The translations under genes were made by a program, and so were the position numbers. The notes beneath the pieces are model-generated. The model saw only the letters and a program-made list of their open reading frames with translations, searched no databases and was not told the origin of the DNA. From positions 1-38,035 of IMG/VR virus record IMGVR_UViG_3300022752_000182: a DNA stretch of 38,035 bases; one strand, written 5' to 3'. Below are positions 26,091 through 32,796 of the stretch, piece after piece; the first letter of the stretch is position 1, and each line of letters begins with the position of its first letter. This stretch comes from a virus.

Positions 26091-26614
26091 TGAAACCTGT
26101 AGTCAAAGTAGCGTCACCTGCTGCTATTGCTGTGCTCCGTCAAGCGACAGCGCTGTATCCGAAGCGCAAGAAACTGTCAGACGGGTTGTTGCCTTCGTTA
26201 GCGCATCAGAAAGCCAGCCCGAATTCGGACCACAATACTGGGCTAGCAGTAGATATTACCCACGACCCTAAGAATGGTATTGATTGTGCTGTCATTTTTG
26301 AAAAACTTAAAGAAGATGAACGAGTGGATTACCTCATATACAATAAAAAAATTTGGTCAAGAACCAGACGCAAAGAAGGCAATAGGAAATATACAGGTAG
26401 TAATCCTCACGATAAGCATCTACATATTTCTATTAATGATACTCATCGCAACGACACTAGCCCCTGGTTTTGGTGGCTGAATCAACCTAAAGTTGTGAAT
26501 CAGGTTAGGGCTATATTGCAGCCTCAACCTAAAAAGAAGGTTACTGCTAGTACCACAGTGGTACCAGTATGCACCTGCTGTAAGGTTCACAATACAAAAC
26601 GAAAGGCAATCTAA
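26090..26614 (+). CDS. Endolysin, M15-type (D-Ala-D-Ala / L-Ala-D-Glu) peptidase
   Basis: A 174-residue cell-wall peptidase. SDHNTGLAVDITHD (residues 46-59) supplies the first zinc ligands (H48 and D55), and DKHLHISI (108-115) gives the H..H pair, the signature of peptidase family M15 (VanY-like). The enzyme cuts the peptide part of peptidoglycan to free progeny. A short Lys-rich linker and a C-terminal VCTCCKVH Cys cluster follow the catalytic part; the latter is unusual and may bind metal or the wall. No signal peptide is seen, which fits release through the holin encoded next door. It starts and ends at TAATG overlaps. Confidence 0.87.
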   Translation: MKPVVKVASPAAIAVLRQATALYPKRKKLSDGLLPSLAHQKASPNSDHNTGLAVDITHDPKNGIDCAVIFEKLKEDERVDYLIYNKKIWSRTRRKEGNRKYTGSNPHDKHLHISINDTHRNDTSPWFWWLNQPKVVNQVRAILQPQPKKKVTASTTVVPVCTCCKVHNTKRKAI

Positions 26615-26799
26615 TGGAAACACTAAAGCAAGTATCGCTGACTTGGTTCCGTGCCGCAGCAGCCGCTGCCATCGCACTCTACCTAGCAGGAGAGACTAAC
26701 CTTAAGGTTTTAGGAACGGCAGCACTTGCTGGCTTCCTTGGACCAGTATTGAAGTGGTTAGACCCATCTGCCCCTGAGTTTGGCAGAGGTGCTGAGTAG
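26614..26799 (+). CDS. Holin-like small membrane protein
   Basis: A 61-residue protein with two hydrophobic segments, about residues 11-26 (WFRAAAAAAIALYLAG) and 32-48 (VLGTAALAGFLGPVLKW), and a short acidic tail. Size, two-helix topology and position right after the endolysin (TAATG overlap) fit a holin, which forms holes in the inner membrane at lysis time. It is the last gene of the rightward block before a strong terminator. Confidence 0.77.
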   Translation: METLKQVSLTWFRAAAAAAIALYLAGETNLKVLGTAALAGFLGPVLKWLDPSAPEFGRGAE

Positions 26800-26833
26800 C
26801 CCTTTAAACGCCGTATAAGGCGATTACAGACAC

Positions 26834-26873
26834 AAATAGACCCCCTACCTTAATTGGATAGGGGGTCTATTTT
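26834..26873 (+). terminator. Bidirectional intrinsic terminator between convergent blocks
   Basis: A 14-bp perfect stem: AAATAGACCCCCTA (26834-26847) with TAGGGGGTCTATTT (26859-26872), loop of 11 bases, followed by TTTTGC on the rightward strand. On the opposite strand the hairpin is followed by ATTTGTG, weaker but usable. It lies between the last rightward gene and the last leftward gene. A smaller hairpin CGCC/GGCG sits just before it at 26809-26822. Confidence 0.92.
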
Positions 26874-26892
26874 GCTTTCTCCCAGTCTTCCC

Positions 26893-27369
26893 CTAACTGG
26901 AGAGAAGTTCTACAGGGACTCGCCATCCACTGATGGACTCATCCCTATATTCTGGAGTCATATAGTCAGAGCCCTTGAACTGACCGTATATCTCCACCTT
27001 TGAATAGTACTCTACATCTAGCACCTTTGTGCCGAAGATGATTCTGTCCTTGTCTTTCTCCCAGAAAGGTATGGCTGTCTGAGTTCTGACAGTTCTGACT
27101 TCAAAGTTTCCTACATCTGATATGTTCTTGCGCCGTTTGTGCAGGCTGTTTGGATACCACGGCACAGACCAAGTTAGGTCATACTCTTTGGCTACTGCCC
27201 ACTCAGATACATTTGCTCTGATGTTTGCATTTAGTTCTGGCTCTAACTTACCCAACCTTTTACCCTCTGCATAGTTAGGTTTATCTAGTGAGCCAAACTT
27301 AGTTAGCCAACGCTCTACTGCTAGCAGTGTGCAGACTCTGACTTCTTCCTGGCTGAGTTCTACTATCAT
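26893..27369 (-). CDS. Small protein with PD-(D/E)XK-like pattern
   Basis: A 158-residue protein, last gene of the leftward block. VSEWAVAKEYDLTW (an N-terminal helix with Glu), DVGNFEVRTVRT (an acidic strand pair with the D...ExR pattern) and the strands RIIFGTKVLDVEYYSKVEIY with GQFKG resemble small endonuclease-like proteins of the PD-(D/E)XK class often found in actinophages. The third residue is Arg rather than Lys, so catalysis is uncertain. It overlaps the preceding gene by 4 bases (ATGA). A role in host DNA degradation or recombination is possible. Confidence 0.7.
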   Translation of the reverse strand: MIVELSQEEVRVCTLLAVERWLTKFGSLDKPNYAEGKRLGKLEPELNANIRANVSEWAVAKEYDLTWSVPWYPNSLHKRRKNISDVGNFEVRTVRTQTAIPFWEKDKDRIIFGTKVLDVEYYSKVEIYGQFKGSDYMTPEYRDESISGWRVPVELLSS

Positions 27370-27551
27370 TCGTCATCCAAATCAAACCCATAATGTCTTT
27401 TGAATAATCTATTAAACTCAATAGATATCCAAGCAGGACCTAAATCTAAATCAAATCCATACCTAGTTATGGTAAACCCAAGTGCAAATCTAAATGAGTA
27501 TCCCATATGTATAGAAGTATTCTTTGTTATATCCCGTCCGTAATATGGCAC
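27366..27551 (-). CDS. Small unknown protein (61 aa)
   Basis: The longer frame could begin at 27611, but that would overlap the upstream zinc-ribbon gene. GTG 27551 is the better start: it lies 2 bases after that gene's stop and has AGGAGG six bases before it. The product is aromatic and beta-looking, with the repeated element YGFDLD at residues ~31-36 and ~54-59 (ITRYGFDLDLGPAWISIEF and KRHYGFDLDDE). No family is recognised. The stop overlaps the next gene's start (ATGA). Confidence 0.65.
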   Translation of the reverse strand: MPYYGRDITKNTSIHMGYSFRFALGFTITRYGFDLDLGPAWISIEFNRLFKRHYGFDLDDE

Positions 27552-27553
27552 TG

Positions 27554-27715
27554 TTATCCTCCTGTTACATAGAAGCCTGTGCCCTTGAAGTGCACTGGCG
27601 TTGATGTCCATAGTCTAATCATCATCTCTCCACAAAGATGACAGGCTGGGGGTATGTTGTCTTTTTGTTCTGTCAATGCACCGCAAGCCTTGCATTGAAA
27701 ATCATAAAGTGGCAA
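27554..27715 (-). CDS. FmdB-type zinc ribbon protein (53 aa)
   Basis: A short gene easily missed because of its length and TTG start. Translation from TTG 27715 gives MPLYDFQCKACGALTEQ, a second CxxC in PPACHLCGEM, and the end VHFKGTGFYVTGG. The MPxYDFxC...CxxC...FKGxGFYxT layout is the signature of the FmdB family of small zinc ribbons, common in Actinobacteria and in their phages. The true role in phages is unknown; FmdB was named as a putative regulator. AGGAGAGG lies 8 bases before the TTG, a strong ribosome-binding site. It overlaps the end of the upstream gene by 14 bases. Confidence 0.85.
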   Translation of the reverse strand: MPLYDFQCKACGALTEQKDNIPPACHLCGEMMIRLWTSTPVHFKGTGFYVTGG

Positions 27716-27947
27716 TGCCGTAGTCCTCTCCTGATGGGGTGGGCAGAGTTAACATACTGCCACAACTAGCGCACTCCCCGTCTGTAAAGTAAAACGCTAA
27801 CTCTGAATCTACAAATCCACCTAACATAATAAAGACATCACATCCACAAGCGCATACTTCTGTTGGCTCACCACGCAAGTCCATTGCCTTGCTGTAGTCC
27901 TTGATATGGAACAGGTCTCTAATGTGTTTCGGTTGGCTCATCTTCAT
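27702..27947 (-). CDS. Small zinc-binding protein (CxCxC...CxxC)
   Basis: An 81-residue protein with VCACGCDVF near residue 31 and ECASCGSM near residue 58, two Cys knuckles likely to hold one zinc ion around a beta hairpin (ELAFYFTDGE). An alternative ATG lies two codons downstream (27941). It overlaps the sigma-like gene by 29 bases and precedes the FmdB-type ribbon. A nucleic-acid or RNA-polymerase contact is a reasonable guess given its neighbours; no specific family is named. Confidence 0.78.
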   Translation of the reverse strand: MKMSQPKHIRDLFHIKDYSKAMDLRGEPTEVCACGCDVFIMLGGFVDSELAFYFTDGECASCGSMLTLPTPSGEDYGIATL

Positions 27948-28584
27948 CTTCTTCTATTACTGGGCCGTCTTCATCTGGGAATGGGCGCCAACCGCCTAGG
28001 TTTCTGATTAATGAATTGACTGCACGCTGGACTTTCATCCGTGCACCATCTGGTGTTGTTTTTAAATCTTTAGCAATCAGACTCCACTCGTTGTTATCTG
28101 TGCTGAATCTGATTCGTAGAACATTTTGTTTAGCCTCTGATAGTTTGTAGAAGGCTGATGCTATGTCTGAGCGGAGCACTAGCCAGTTGTTGCCGTCATT
28201 GCTTGGCTCTGTCTTATTGAACTTGAAGTTTAAATCTTTTATCTTGACTGGCATCTCATATGTTTCAGAGATAATGCTGGGCAGGAATGCTTCTATAACT
28301 GTGGCATCATAGTAATACAGGTCTAGTATCTCGTAGCCAACTGTCTTTGCTTTTTCTTTTTCGCAGTATGTTATTGCAGCATTACGTAGGGATTTGGCTA
28401 TTAACTTATCTTTATCTTTCCGTTCTAATGCAGACCATTCAGCATACTTACGGGGATGGGTCAGGAACCATAGCCACAGCACTTGCTGTATATCTAGGGC
28501 TTCTAGCATCGGATACCGCCTATGGTATTCCACTGCTAGTGACGCTACTAAAGCGTCATATTCCGCTATGTACTCCTGTGCCAT
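27919..28584 (-). CDS. Sigma-70-like factor (region 2 / region 4 layout)
   Basis: A 221-residue protein with a helical N-terminus (IAEYDALVASLAVEYHRRYP, then LDIQQVLWLWFLTHP and DKLIAKSLRNAAITYCEKEK) that recalls sigma region 2. The C-terminal part, LSEAKQNVLRIRFSTDNNEW followed by LIAKDLKTTPDGARMKVQRA and VNSLIRNLGG, has the helix-turn-helix spacing of sigma region 4. The last 18 residues are acidic. It could redirect host RNA polymerase to phage late promoters. An alternative is a terminase-small-like or other helix-turn-helix regulator. It overlaps both neighbours by about 29 bases. Confidence 0.65.
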   Translation of the reverse strand: MAQEYIAEYDALVASLAVEYHRRYPMLEALDIQQVLWLWFLTHPRKYAEWSALERKDKDKLIAKSLRNAAITYCEKEKAKTVGYEILDLYYYDATVIEAFLPSIISETYEMPVKIKDLNFKFNKTEPSNDGNNWLVLRSDIASAFYKLSEAKQNVLRIRFSTDNNEWSLIAKDLKTTPDGARMKVQRAVNSLIRNLGGWRPFPDEDGPVIEEDEDEPTETH

Positions 28585-28867
28585 TCAAGCCTTCCCAGTA
28601 TCCTCTTTGCACCATTAGTCCTATTATTGCATAGTTTGCTAGGTCAAGCAGGGTATCTTCAATAGGTTCATAGTTCGGCGTGTTGCCTTTGTGGTTGTAG
28701 TGCAGGTTCTCTAGCCGTGTCATTTTGTCGTGCATCCTGACTATCAGCCCGTTCATTGCCCCGCCAGGAGCATTGGCTATGTTGTATGGGCCGTAGTCTT
28801 GATGCTTCCTAATCATTATAATTCTTAGTTGGCTTAAGATTTCTTCTAGATGTTCAGCGTCCTTCAT
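28556..28867 (-). CDS. Nmad1/DUF1599-like protein
   Basis: A 103-residue helical protein with KHQDYGPYNIANAPGGAMNG, VRMHDKMTRLENL and PIEDTLLDLANYAIIGLMVQ. This matches, from memory, the DUF1599 family (nucleotide modification associated domain 1), an all-alpha MazG-like group common in phages. The ExxD-type acidic residues in the second helix pair would bind magnesium. A role in nucleotide pools or DNA modification is inferred; no other modification gene is visible. AAAGGGAT lies about 8 bases before ATG 28867. Confidence 0.78.
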   Translation of the reverse strand: MKDAEHLEEILSQLRIIMIRKHQDYGPYNIANAPGGAMNGLIVRMHDKMTRLENLHYNHKGNTPNYEPIEDTLLDLANYAIIGLMVQRGYWEGLNGTGVHSGI

Positions 28868-29165
28868 CTAATATCCCTTTCAACCTACGGTCTATATCCT
28901 GCATTGCTTCTATAACCATTACTTCTTCTATTACTTCCTTGCCCTGTCCCTCTGCTGAACCTACTAGAACTGTGGCTAGTAGACCGAGTAAAGTCTTGGC
29001 TGCTTCTGGGTCTCTGTTGAGAGTTTCGTAAACATCTAGTAGTGCTGTGCAGATATCTATTGCTTTGCTATCTGATAGTGGTAGCCCCATAATTCTAGGG
29101 TTTTCTCTGATGTAATCCCATACTTCTGGCTCGCTATCGTATGAAGCATTTTCTGATTCTTTCAT
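28854..29165 (-). CDS. Unknown acidic helical protein (103 aa)
   Basis: No family is recognised. The protein is acidic and helical: AIDICTALLDVYETLNRDPE, AAKTLLGLLATVLVG and a charged C-terminus EAMQDIDRRLKGILDEGR. It overlaps the primase gene upstream by 32 bases and the Nmad1-like gene downstream by 14, so it is translated as part of the replication cluster. It might be a replication accessory factor; this rests only on location. Confidence 0.72.
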   Translation of the reverse strand: MKESENASYDSEPEVWDYIRENPRIMGLPLSDSKAIDICTALLDVYETLNRDPEAAKTLLGLLATVLVGSAEGQGKEVIEEVMVIEAMQDIDRRLKGILDEGR

Positions 29166-29763
29166 CTAGCCACCCTGCCCCTTCTTGTAGAACAATACTG
29201 TTTACATCGTGCCCTTCGGGCATTTGAATAATGTTGACGTTGCCTAACTCCCTGCTTATCTTTTTGCCAAACTCTAGTCCTGGGCTATCACCATCTGCTA
29301 ATACGATAACTGTATCAAAGTCGTCAAGTATTTTTGTGTAGTACGGTTTCCAATTGTTAGCACCTGGAATACCTATGGCTGGGTGCCCTGTCTTGGCTGC
29401 TACTGTAATACAGTCTATCTCCCCTTCGGTTACACAAATGTAGCCGTTGGCTGTTAGTACTACCTGTGCATTAAACATAGTTGTCTTTGCCCCTGGTAGT
29501 CCTATGTACTTGGGGTCCTCACCCCTGATACTACGGAAGCGTAGGTCAACTACCCCTGATGGGGTGATATATGGAATTACTAACTTACCCTTGTAGCCTT
29601 CGTGTCCTGGATATGGATTGTCCACTACTCCTAAATGAAACATCCTTGCTTCGTCTACCGACAGACCCCGTGTTGCTAGATAATCTGCTGCTTGGTTTAT
29701 GTGTTTGGCGTATTCTGTCGCTGCCTGTAGGAGAAATTGTCTCTGCGAATTTGACAGCCTCAC
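29134..29763 (-). CDS. TOPRIM primase domain (DnaG-like C-terminal part)
   Basis: A 209-residue frame starting at GTG 29763. It contains ATRGLSVDEARMFHLGVVDN and GKLVIPYITPSGVVDLRFRS, the primase N-terminal fold, followed by the TOPRIM signature VTEGEIDCITVA (residues 111-122) and VIVLADGDSPGLEFG (152-166), whose Glu and Asp residues bind magnesium. Primases make RNA primers for lagging-strand synthesis. The zinc finger that should precede it lies in an overlapping frame (29585-29977). So either the primase is made from two coupled polypeptides or a frameshift joins them. The gene lies in the replication cluster with the helicase-like ATPase and nucleases. Confidence 0.88.
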   Translation of the reverse strand: MRLSNSQRQFLLQAATEYAKHINQAADYLATRGLSVDEARMFHLGVVDNPYPGHEGYKGKLVIPYITPSGVVDLRFRSIRGEDPKYIGLPGAKTTMFNAQVVLTANGYICVTEGEIDCITVAAKTGHPAIGIPGANNWKPYYTKILDDFDTVIVLADGDSPGLEFGKKISRELGNVNIIQMPEGHDVNSIVLQEGAGWLDERIRKCFIR

Positions 29764-29977
29764 GATAGTTACCTCCCTCTCTGTGCATAATTAAATCGTA
29801 AACATCACCACCGACACCGCATCCGTGGCATTTGAATCTACCTTCATCAAAGTTAACTCCAGCAGATGCGTGTTTATCTGGGTGGAATGGGCATTTTATT
29901 TTGCGCCAGCCGTGCCCACCCGATGGCACGGCGGCGCCTACATACTCTAGGTATGCAGCAATACTATGTTTTTCCAT
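29585..29977 (-). CDS. Primase CHC2 zinc-finger domain (N-terminal part, split frame)
   Basis: The first ~80 residues are a typical primase zinc-binding domain: IKCPFHPDKHASAGVNFD with C29 and H32, then RFKCHGCGVGGDVYDLI with C50 and C53, and GGNYREAVKFAETI. After that the frame runs another ~50 residues that are Ser/Arg-rich and do not look like a folded protein, overlapping the TOPRIM frame by 179 bases. In known phage primases the two domains are joined. A +1 shift between about 29761 and 29720 would join them. A sequencing or assembly error, a programmed shift, or two separately started proteins are all possible. Confidence 0.78.
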   Translation of the reverse strand: MEKHSIAAYLEYVGAAVPSGGHGWRKIKCPFHPDKHASAGVNFDEGRFKCHGCGVGGDVYDLIMHREGGNYREAVKFAETISPTGSDRIRQTHKPSSRLSSNTGSVGRRSKDVSFRSSGQSISRTRRLQG

Positions 29978-30308
29978 TTGCTTGTTTTAAGAGAGCGAGC
30001 CATACCTTTGCTGGCATAGTTGCATACCACTCACCTACGTCTCCTTTTCCTTTCCGTTTGTGAAGCACGGTTCCTGTCCACGCTCCATCATTTTTCATTT
30101 CTATTTCTAACTCTGCTATCCAGCCCGCAAGGTCTAACTTAGCGTGGTTCTTAATCTCTATTGTTACTCCTGGAATACCACTGATGTCGCCCTTATCAAG
30201 GGTAGCACCTGCTAATCTGCGGTCTGCATACAAATAGCCATTGGCTTTAAGCCAAGCAACTACATCTCGTTCTGCTCCGCTGCCTTTGCGTTTAGATGCA
30301 CTGCTCAA
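29964..30308 (-). CDS. PD-(D/E)XK nuclease, Holliday-junction-resolvase-like
   Basis: A 114-residue protein. The layout is KGSGAERDVVAWLKANGY (Glu in helix 1), RRLAGATLDKGDISGIPG (Asp) and VTIEIKNHAKLDLAGWIAEL (ExK), the three-part active site of archaeal Hjc-like and phage endonucleases. It would cut branched DNA made during replication or recombination. The only start is TTG 30308, which overlaps the stop of the upstream small gene (TTGA). The C-terminus ends inside the zinc-finger gene by 14 bases. Confidence 0.8.
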   Translation of the reverse strand: MSSASKRKGSGAERDVVAWLKANGYLYADRRLAGATLDKGDISGIPGVTIEIKNHAKLDLAGWIAELEIEMKNDGAWTGTVLHKRKGKGDVGEWYATMPAKVWLALLKQANGKT

Positions 30309-30481
30309 ACAAGTGCTTCTTTAACTATTGTAATTACTATTTCTTGAAGAGAATTATATAACTCATCGTTATTATACAACTCATCAACTACTATGTTCCA
30401 TTCACCATCTGTTAGTGCTCTACCTAGTAATACTTCTACGTCTTCTTGGCTGAATGAACAGTCCCATATCTTAGTTTCCAT
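30305..30481 (-). CDS. Small unknown acidic protein (58 aa)
   Basis: ATG 30481 shares a base with the stop of the ATPase gene (TAATG), and the AGGAGACA element recurring before leftward genes lies just upstream at about 30486-30493, so the gene is well supported despite its length. The product is acidic and helical: SQEDVEVLLGRALTDGEWNI and YNSLQEIVITIVKEALV. No family is recognised. The stop overlaps the TTG of the resolvase-like gene. Confidence 0.75.
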   Translation of the reverse strand: METKIWDCSFSQEDVEVLLGRALTDGEWNIVVDELYNNDELYNSLQEIVITIVKEALV

Positions 30482-31290
30482 TACATTGTCTCCTGTGCGT
30501 ATTTGATTTGTACATCTTCTAGATACATACTATCGGGGTTAAAGGCTAGGCTGACGTAGTTATTACCTGTCTGGTCTGCTCGCCCGTATCTGTTCTTGAC
30601 TGGGGCTACGCAGAGATAGGTATCATCACCCTGTTTCATCTGACCGATAGTCAATACCATTGCTGGTATCTGATTAACTAGCCCTTGCACTGCTGACCTA
30701 GGCTGGCAAGGATAGTTATCAAAGCCTTCTTTGGTATGGTGCAGAACAAGCACGGCTGAGTTGGTATCTCTTGCAAGATACTTTAACTCCTTCATTGCTG
30801 CACGCATACCCTGGAATTCTTCGTGTCCATCCATTGCAATATCCATTAGGTTATCTACAACTATCAGTGTAGGACTTCTACCCCAAACTGTTTCAAATGC
30901 ACTGACCTCTTCATCTAAATCTTTAAGAGTGGGAGTGGATTCAAAAGACCAGAACAAATGATTGTTCAAGGTAAGAACTTCTTCTGCTTGCTGTGGCTCA
31001 CGCTTTAGCATCTGCTCTGCTGCTGTCTGTGTGATACGAGTAGACATAGCAAGTAATCTCATAGCCATAGTATGGGCGTTAGTATCTGCGCTGAAGTACA
31101 GTGTAGGCACCTTTGCTCTGGCTGCGATAGCCAGCGCAATAGATGATTTACCTGCACCTGGAGTGCCAGCAATCATTGTAATTTCTGCACGGCGCAGGAT
31201 AATTCCTGCCCGTTCAAATGCAGCAAAGGCAGGCGGTAATGGTTCTCCACCTACCTCTGCTTTGTTAATGCTACGTTTAAGTGTACGCAT
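30481..31290 (-). CDS. RecA-fold ATPase, DnaB-like helicase / RepA-type
   Basis: A 269-residue protein with Walker A GTPGAGKS (residues 42-49), Walker B LIVVD (142-146) and LVLHHTKEG (181-189), which corresponds to the sensor strand of RecA/DnaB ATPases. PVKNRYGR (about 230-237) may be the arginine finger region. The short length, without a DnaB N-terminal domain, fits hexameric replicative helicases reduced to the motor, or RepA. It most likely unwinds phage DNA with the primase encoded downstream. The start is ATG 31290, one base after the preceding stop. Confidence 0.85.
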   Translation of the reverse strand: MRTLKRSINKAEVGGEPLPPAFAAFERAGIILRRAEITMIAGTPGAGKSSIALAIAARAKVPTLYFSADTNAHTMAMRLLAMSTRITQTAAEQMLKREPQQAEEVLTLNNHLFWSFESTPTLKDLDEEVSAFETVWGRSPTLIVVDNLMDIAMDGHEEFQGMRAAMKELKYLARDTNSAVLVLHHTKEGFDNYPCQPRSAVQGLVNQIPAMVLTIGQMKQGDDTYLCVAPVKNRYGRADQTGNNYVSLAFNPDSMYLEDVQIKYAQETM

Positions 31291-31749
31291 TTACTTCACT
31301 TGGTCTGCTACGAATGTATTCCATTCTGGTGTTCCTGCTTTGACATATACATTTTTGCACTTGTCAATTGCACCTTTAGGTGCTGGACAGAAATAACCAC
31401 GATATGTTTTACCATCTTTACCTGTTCCCTGTATAGCAGTCATCCTGCCGTGGGGACAATTACGTCCACTGATTGATGGTGCTGAACCCCAACCGCCATC
31501 GCTGGCTACTGGAGTATCAATGATAGATGCACCAAGAGTTGCTGCTATCTGTGCTGGTGCCATCTGCTGATGCTGAACTGGGCTTACGCCCTTGGCTGCT
31601 GCTTCAAGTTCTGTTACTGCTGACTTGATTGCATCTAGTCCTGTTGCTACTAACTGGTCTAGTTCATCTCCGTGTTCTGCACGGACTGTTACTAGAGAAC
31701 CTGCTGGTGTTTTTACTGTGATACTAATTGGTGCTTCAGTGCTAGCCAC
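31291..31749 (-). CDS. Unknown protein with C-terminal zinc-binding module
   Basis: GTG 31749 is chosen because AGGAG lies seven bases upstream and it overlaps the exonuclease stop; an upstream start at 31782 would overlap more and lacks such a site. The N-terminal half has a short beta part (ISITVKTPAGSLVTVRAEHG) and a helix. The C-terminal third, RNCPHGRMTAIQG ... TYRGYFCPAPKGAIDKCKNV, has Cys and His spacing expected for a zinc ribbon. Located between nuclease and helicase, it may be a single-strand-binding or recombination-mediator protein. That is inference; no family is assigned. Confidence 0.72.
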   Translation of the reverse strand: MASTEAPISITVKTPAGSLVTVRAEHGDELDQLVATGLDAIKSAVTELEAAAKGVSPVQHQQMAPAQIAATLGASIIDTPVASDGGWGSAPSISGRNCPHGRMTAIQGTGKDGKTYRGYFCPAPKGAIDKCKNVYVKAGTPEWNTFVADQVK

Positions 31750-32527
31750 TGATTGTCTCCTGTTCTTCAAATGGAGTAGCAAGACCTTTTTTGTCTCGCC
31801 ACTGTCTTACTTTCATTGCAAATTGTACTCCCTTCCAACCTTCTTTAATGTCTACCCAAACTAATTTGCATAGACCAGTTCCTGCTGGAAGATGGATGAT
31901 AACTGCTTTCTCTTTATTGATATCACCCCAACTGCTACGGCGACCCGTAGCAACGTCATACGGGGAGCCGTTGGCGTAAATTGCTAACTGAATAGCAATG
32001 TTGTTTGGGTGGTCAATGCGACCAGTCTTTATATCTGCAATGAACTTCTCGCCTTTATATTCAATTATCCTGTCGGGAGTACCAGCAATCTTGTACTTAT
32101 CCAACACGCAGAACTGTTCTATAAAAAACTTCTTAAGATGTCCTGTTGTTTGTTCATAGGCTCGGATATCTCCTGCCCATTCTTCTGGTATTGGGCCAGG
32201 TGACTGTCCCAAATCTAGTTTCTCTGCTATTGCGTGTAGTGCTGTGCCGATGTTGGCTGCACGGCTAGCGCCTGCTACTTCCATAGCATCTTCTATCAAC
32301 TTGTTAATAGCCATCTTGTCATCGCCTGCTGCGCTGATGGCTAGTAGTAAATCATTGCGTACTGTTAAACCTATTGCAGCCATACGCATCTTCCAAGCAG
32401 TCAGCGCTGACGGGTCATCTAAACTGTTAGCAATTGTAGTTGCTCTTGTGTAAGCAACTGGTTTACCTCCTACTTTGGGAATTATTAATGGACGCCCATA
32501 TCTATCCCGTTCTATTTCTACTCGCAT
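31742..32527 (-). CDS. Cas4/RecB-like PD-(D/E)XK exonuclease
   Basis: A 261-residue nuclease with GTALHAIAE (His98), IAGTPDRIIEY (Asp in motif GTPDRI, 149-154), FIADIKTGR (D165 and K167) and IQLAIYA (Q180xxxY184), the complete active-site set of the RecB nuclease family. It is found in phage replication clusters and probably resects DNA ends for recombination or degrades host DNA. No Cys cluster for an iron-sulfur centre is seen, unlike true Cas4. It overlaps the next gene by 8 bases. AAGGAGACA lies upstream, with a terminator-like hairpin before it. Confidence 0.88.
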   Translation of the reverse strand: MRVEIERDRYGRPLIIPKVGGKPVAYTRATTIANSLDDPSALTAWKMRMAAIGLTVRNDLLLAISAAGDDKMAINKLIEDAMEVAGASRAANIGTALHAIAEKLDLGQSPGPIPEEWAGDIRAYEQTTGHLKKFFIEQFCVLDKYKIAGTPDRIIEYKGEKFIADIKTGRIDHPNNIAIQLAIYANGSPYDVATGRRSSWGDINKEKAVIIHLPAGTGLCKLVWVDIKEGWKGVQFAMKVRQWRDKKGLATPFEEQETISG

Positions 32528-32553
32528 AAATCTTTCTTTGTCTCCTTATAAAA

Positions 32554-32597
32554 GAGACGGGCTGGAAAAGGAGACTAATCAAACTCCAGCCCATCTC
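32554..32597 (-). terminator. Intrinsic terminator / attenuator upstream of the exonuclease gene
   Basis: GAGACGGGCTGGA (32554-32566) pairs with TCCAGCCCATCTC (32585-32597), a 12-bp stem with one C-A mismatch. On the leftward strand the 3' arm is followed by TTTTAT. It lies between the Cys-rich small gene and the exonuclease gene. Since the next gene follows in the same direction, partial termination (attenuation) between two early sub-operons is likely. Confidence 0.75.
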
Positions 32598-32612
32598 AGT
32601 AAGCAGATAGTA

Positions 32613-32792
32613 TCAGATGACGGAAGGGGTTTCTTCTGAACTATCTGAGTCGGCGTGGCATTGGCAAGCACATAGTCTCCTGAGTGCGTGGATACCGATG
32701 ACCGCGGTACCCTTGCATTCACCGTGTTTGCCTACCAGACACTTACCTGTTTGCTGTGCCTCATTATAGGTATGCCCTGATATTTTGGGCAT
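32613..32792 (-). CDS. Small Cys-rich protein (59 aa)
   Basis: ATG 32792 follows 4 bases after the preceding stop. The product has Cys at residues 18, 26, 41, 43 and 45 (GKCLVGKHGECKG and LCACQCHAD), suggesting a zinc-binding or redox-active knuckle, and an acidic Ser-rich tail. No family is recognised. The stop is followed by the terminator hairpin. A second AGGAGACT lies inside the gene, before an out-of-frame ATG with only a very short reading frame. Confidence 0.65.
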   Translation of the reverse strand: MPKISGHTYNEAQQTGKCLVGKHGECKGTAVIGIHALRRLCACQCHADSDSSEETPSVI

Positions 32793-32796
32793 TTAG

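Noticed and set aside
30962-31396. Rightward 144-residue frame opposite the helicase-like ATPase
   Set aside because: Antisense shadow; the leftward frame has clear Walker motifs.
32674-32690. AGGAGACT followed by ATG inside the Cys-rich gene
   Set aside because: The ATG is out of frame and its reading frame ends after about ten codons, so it is probably a chance occurrence of the motif.
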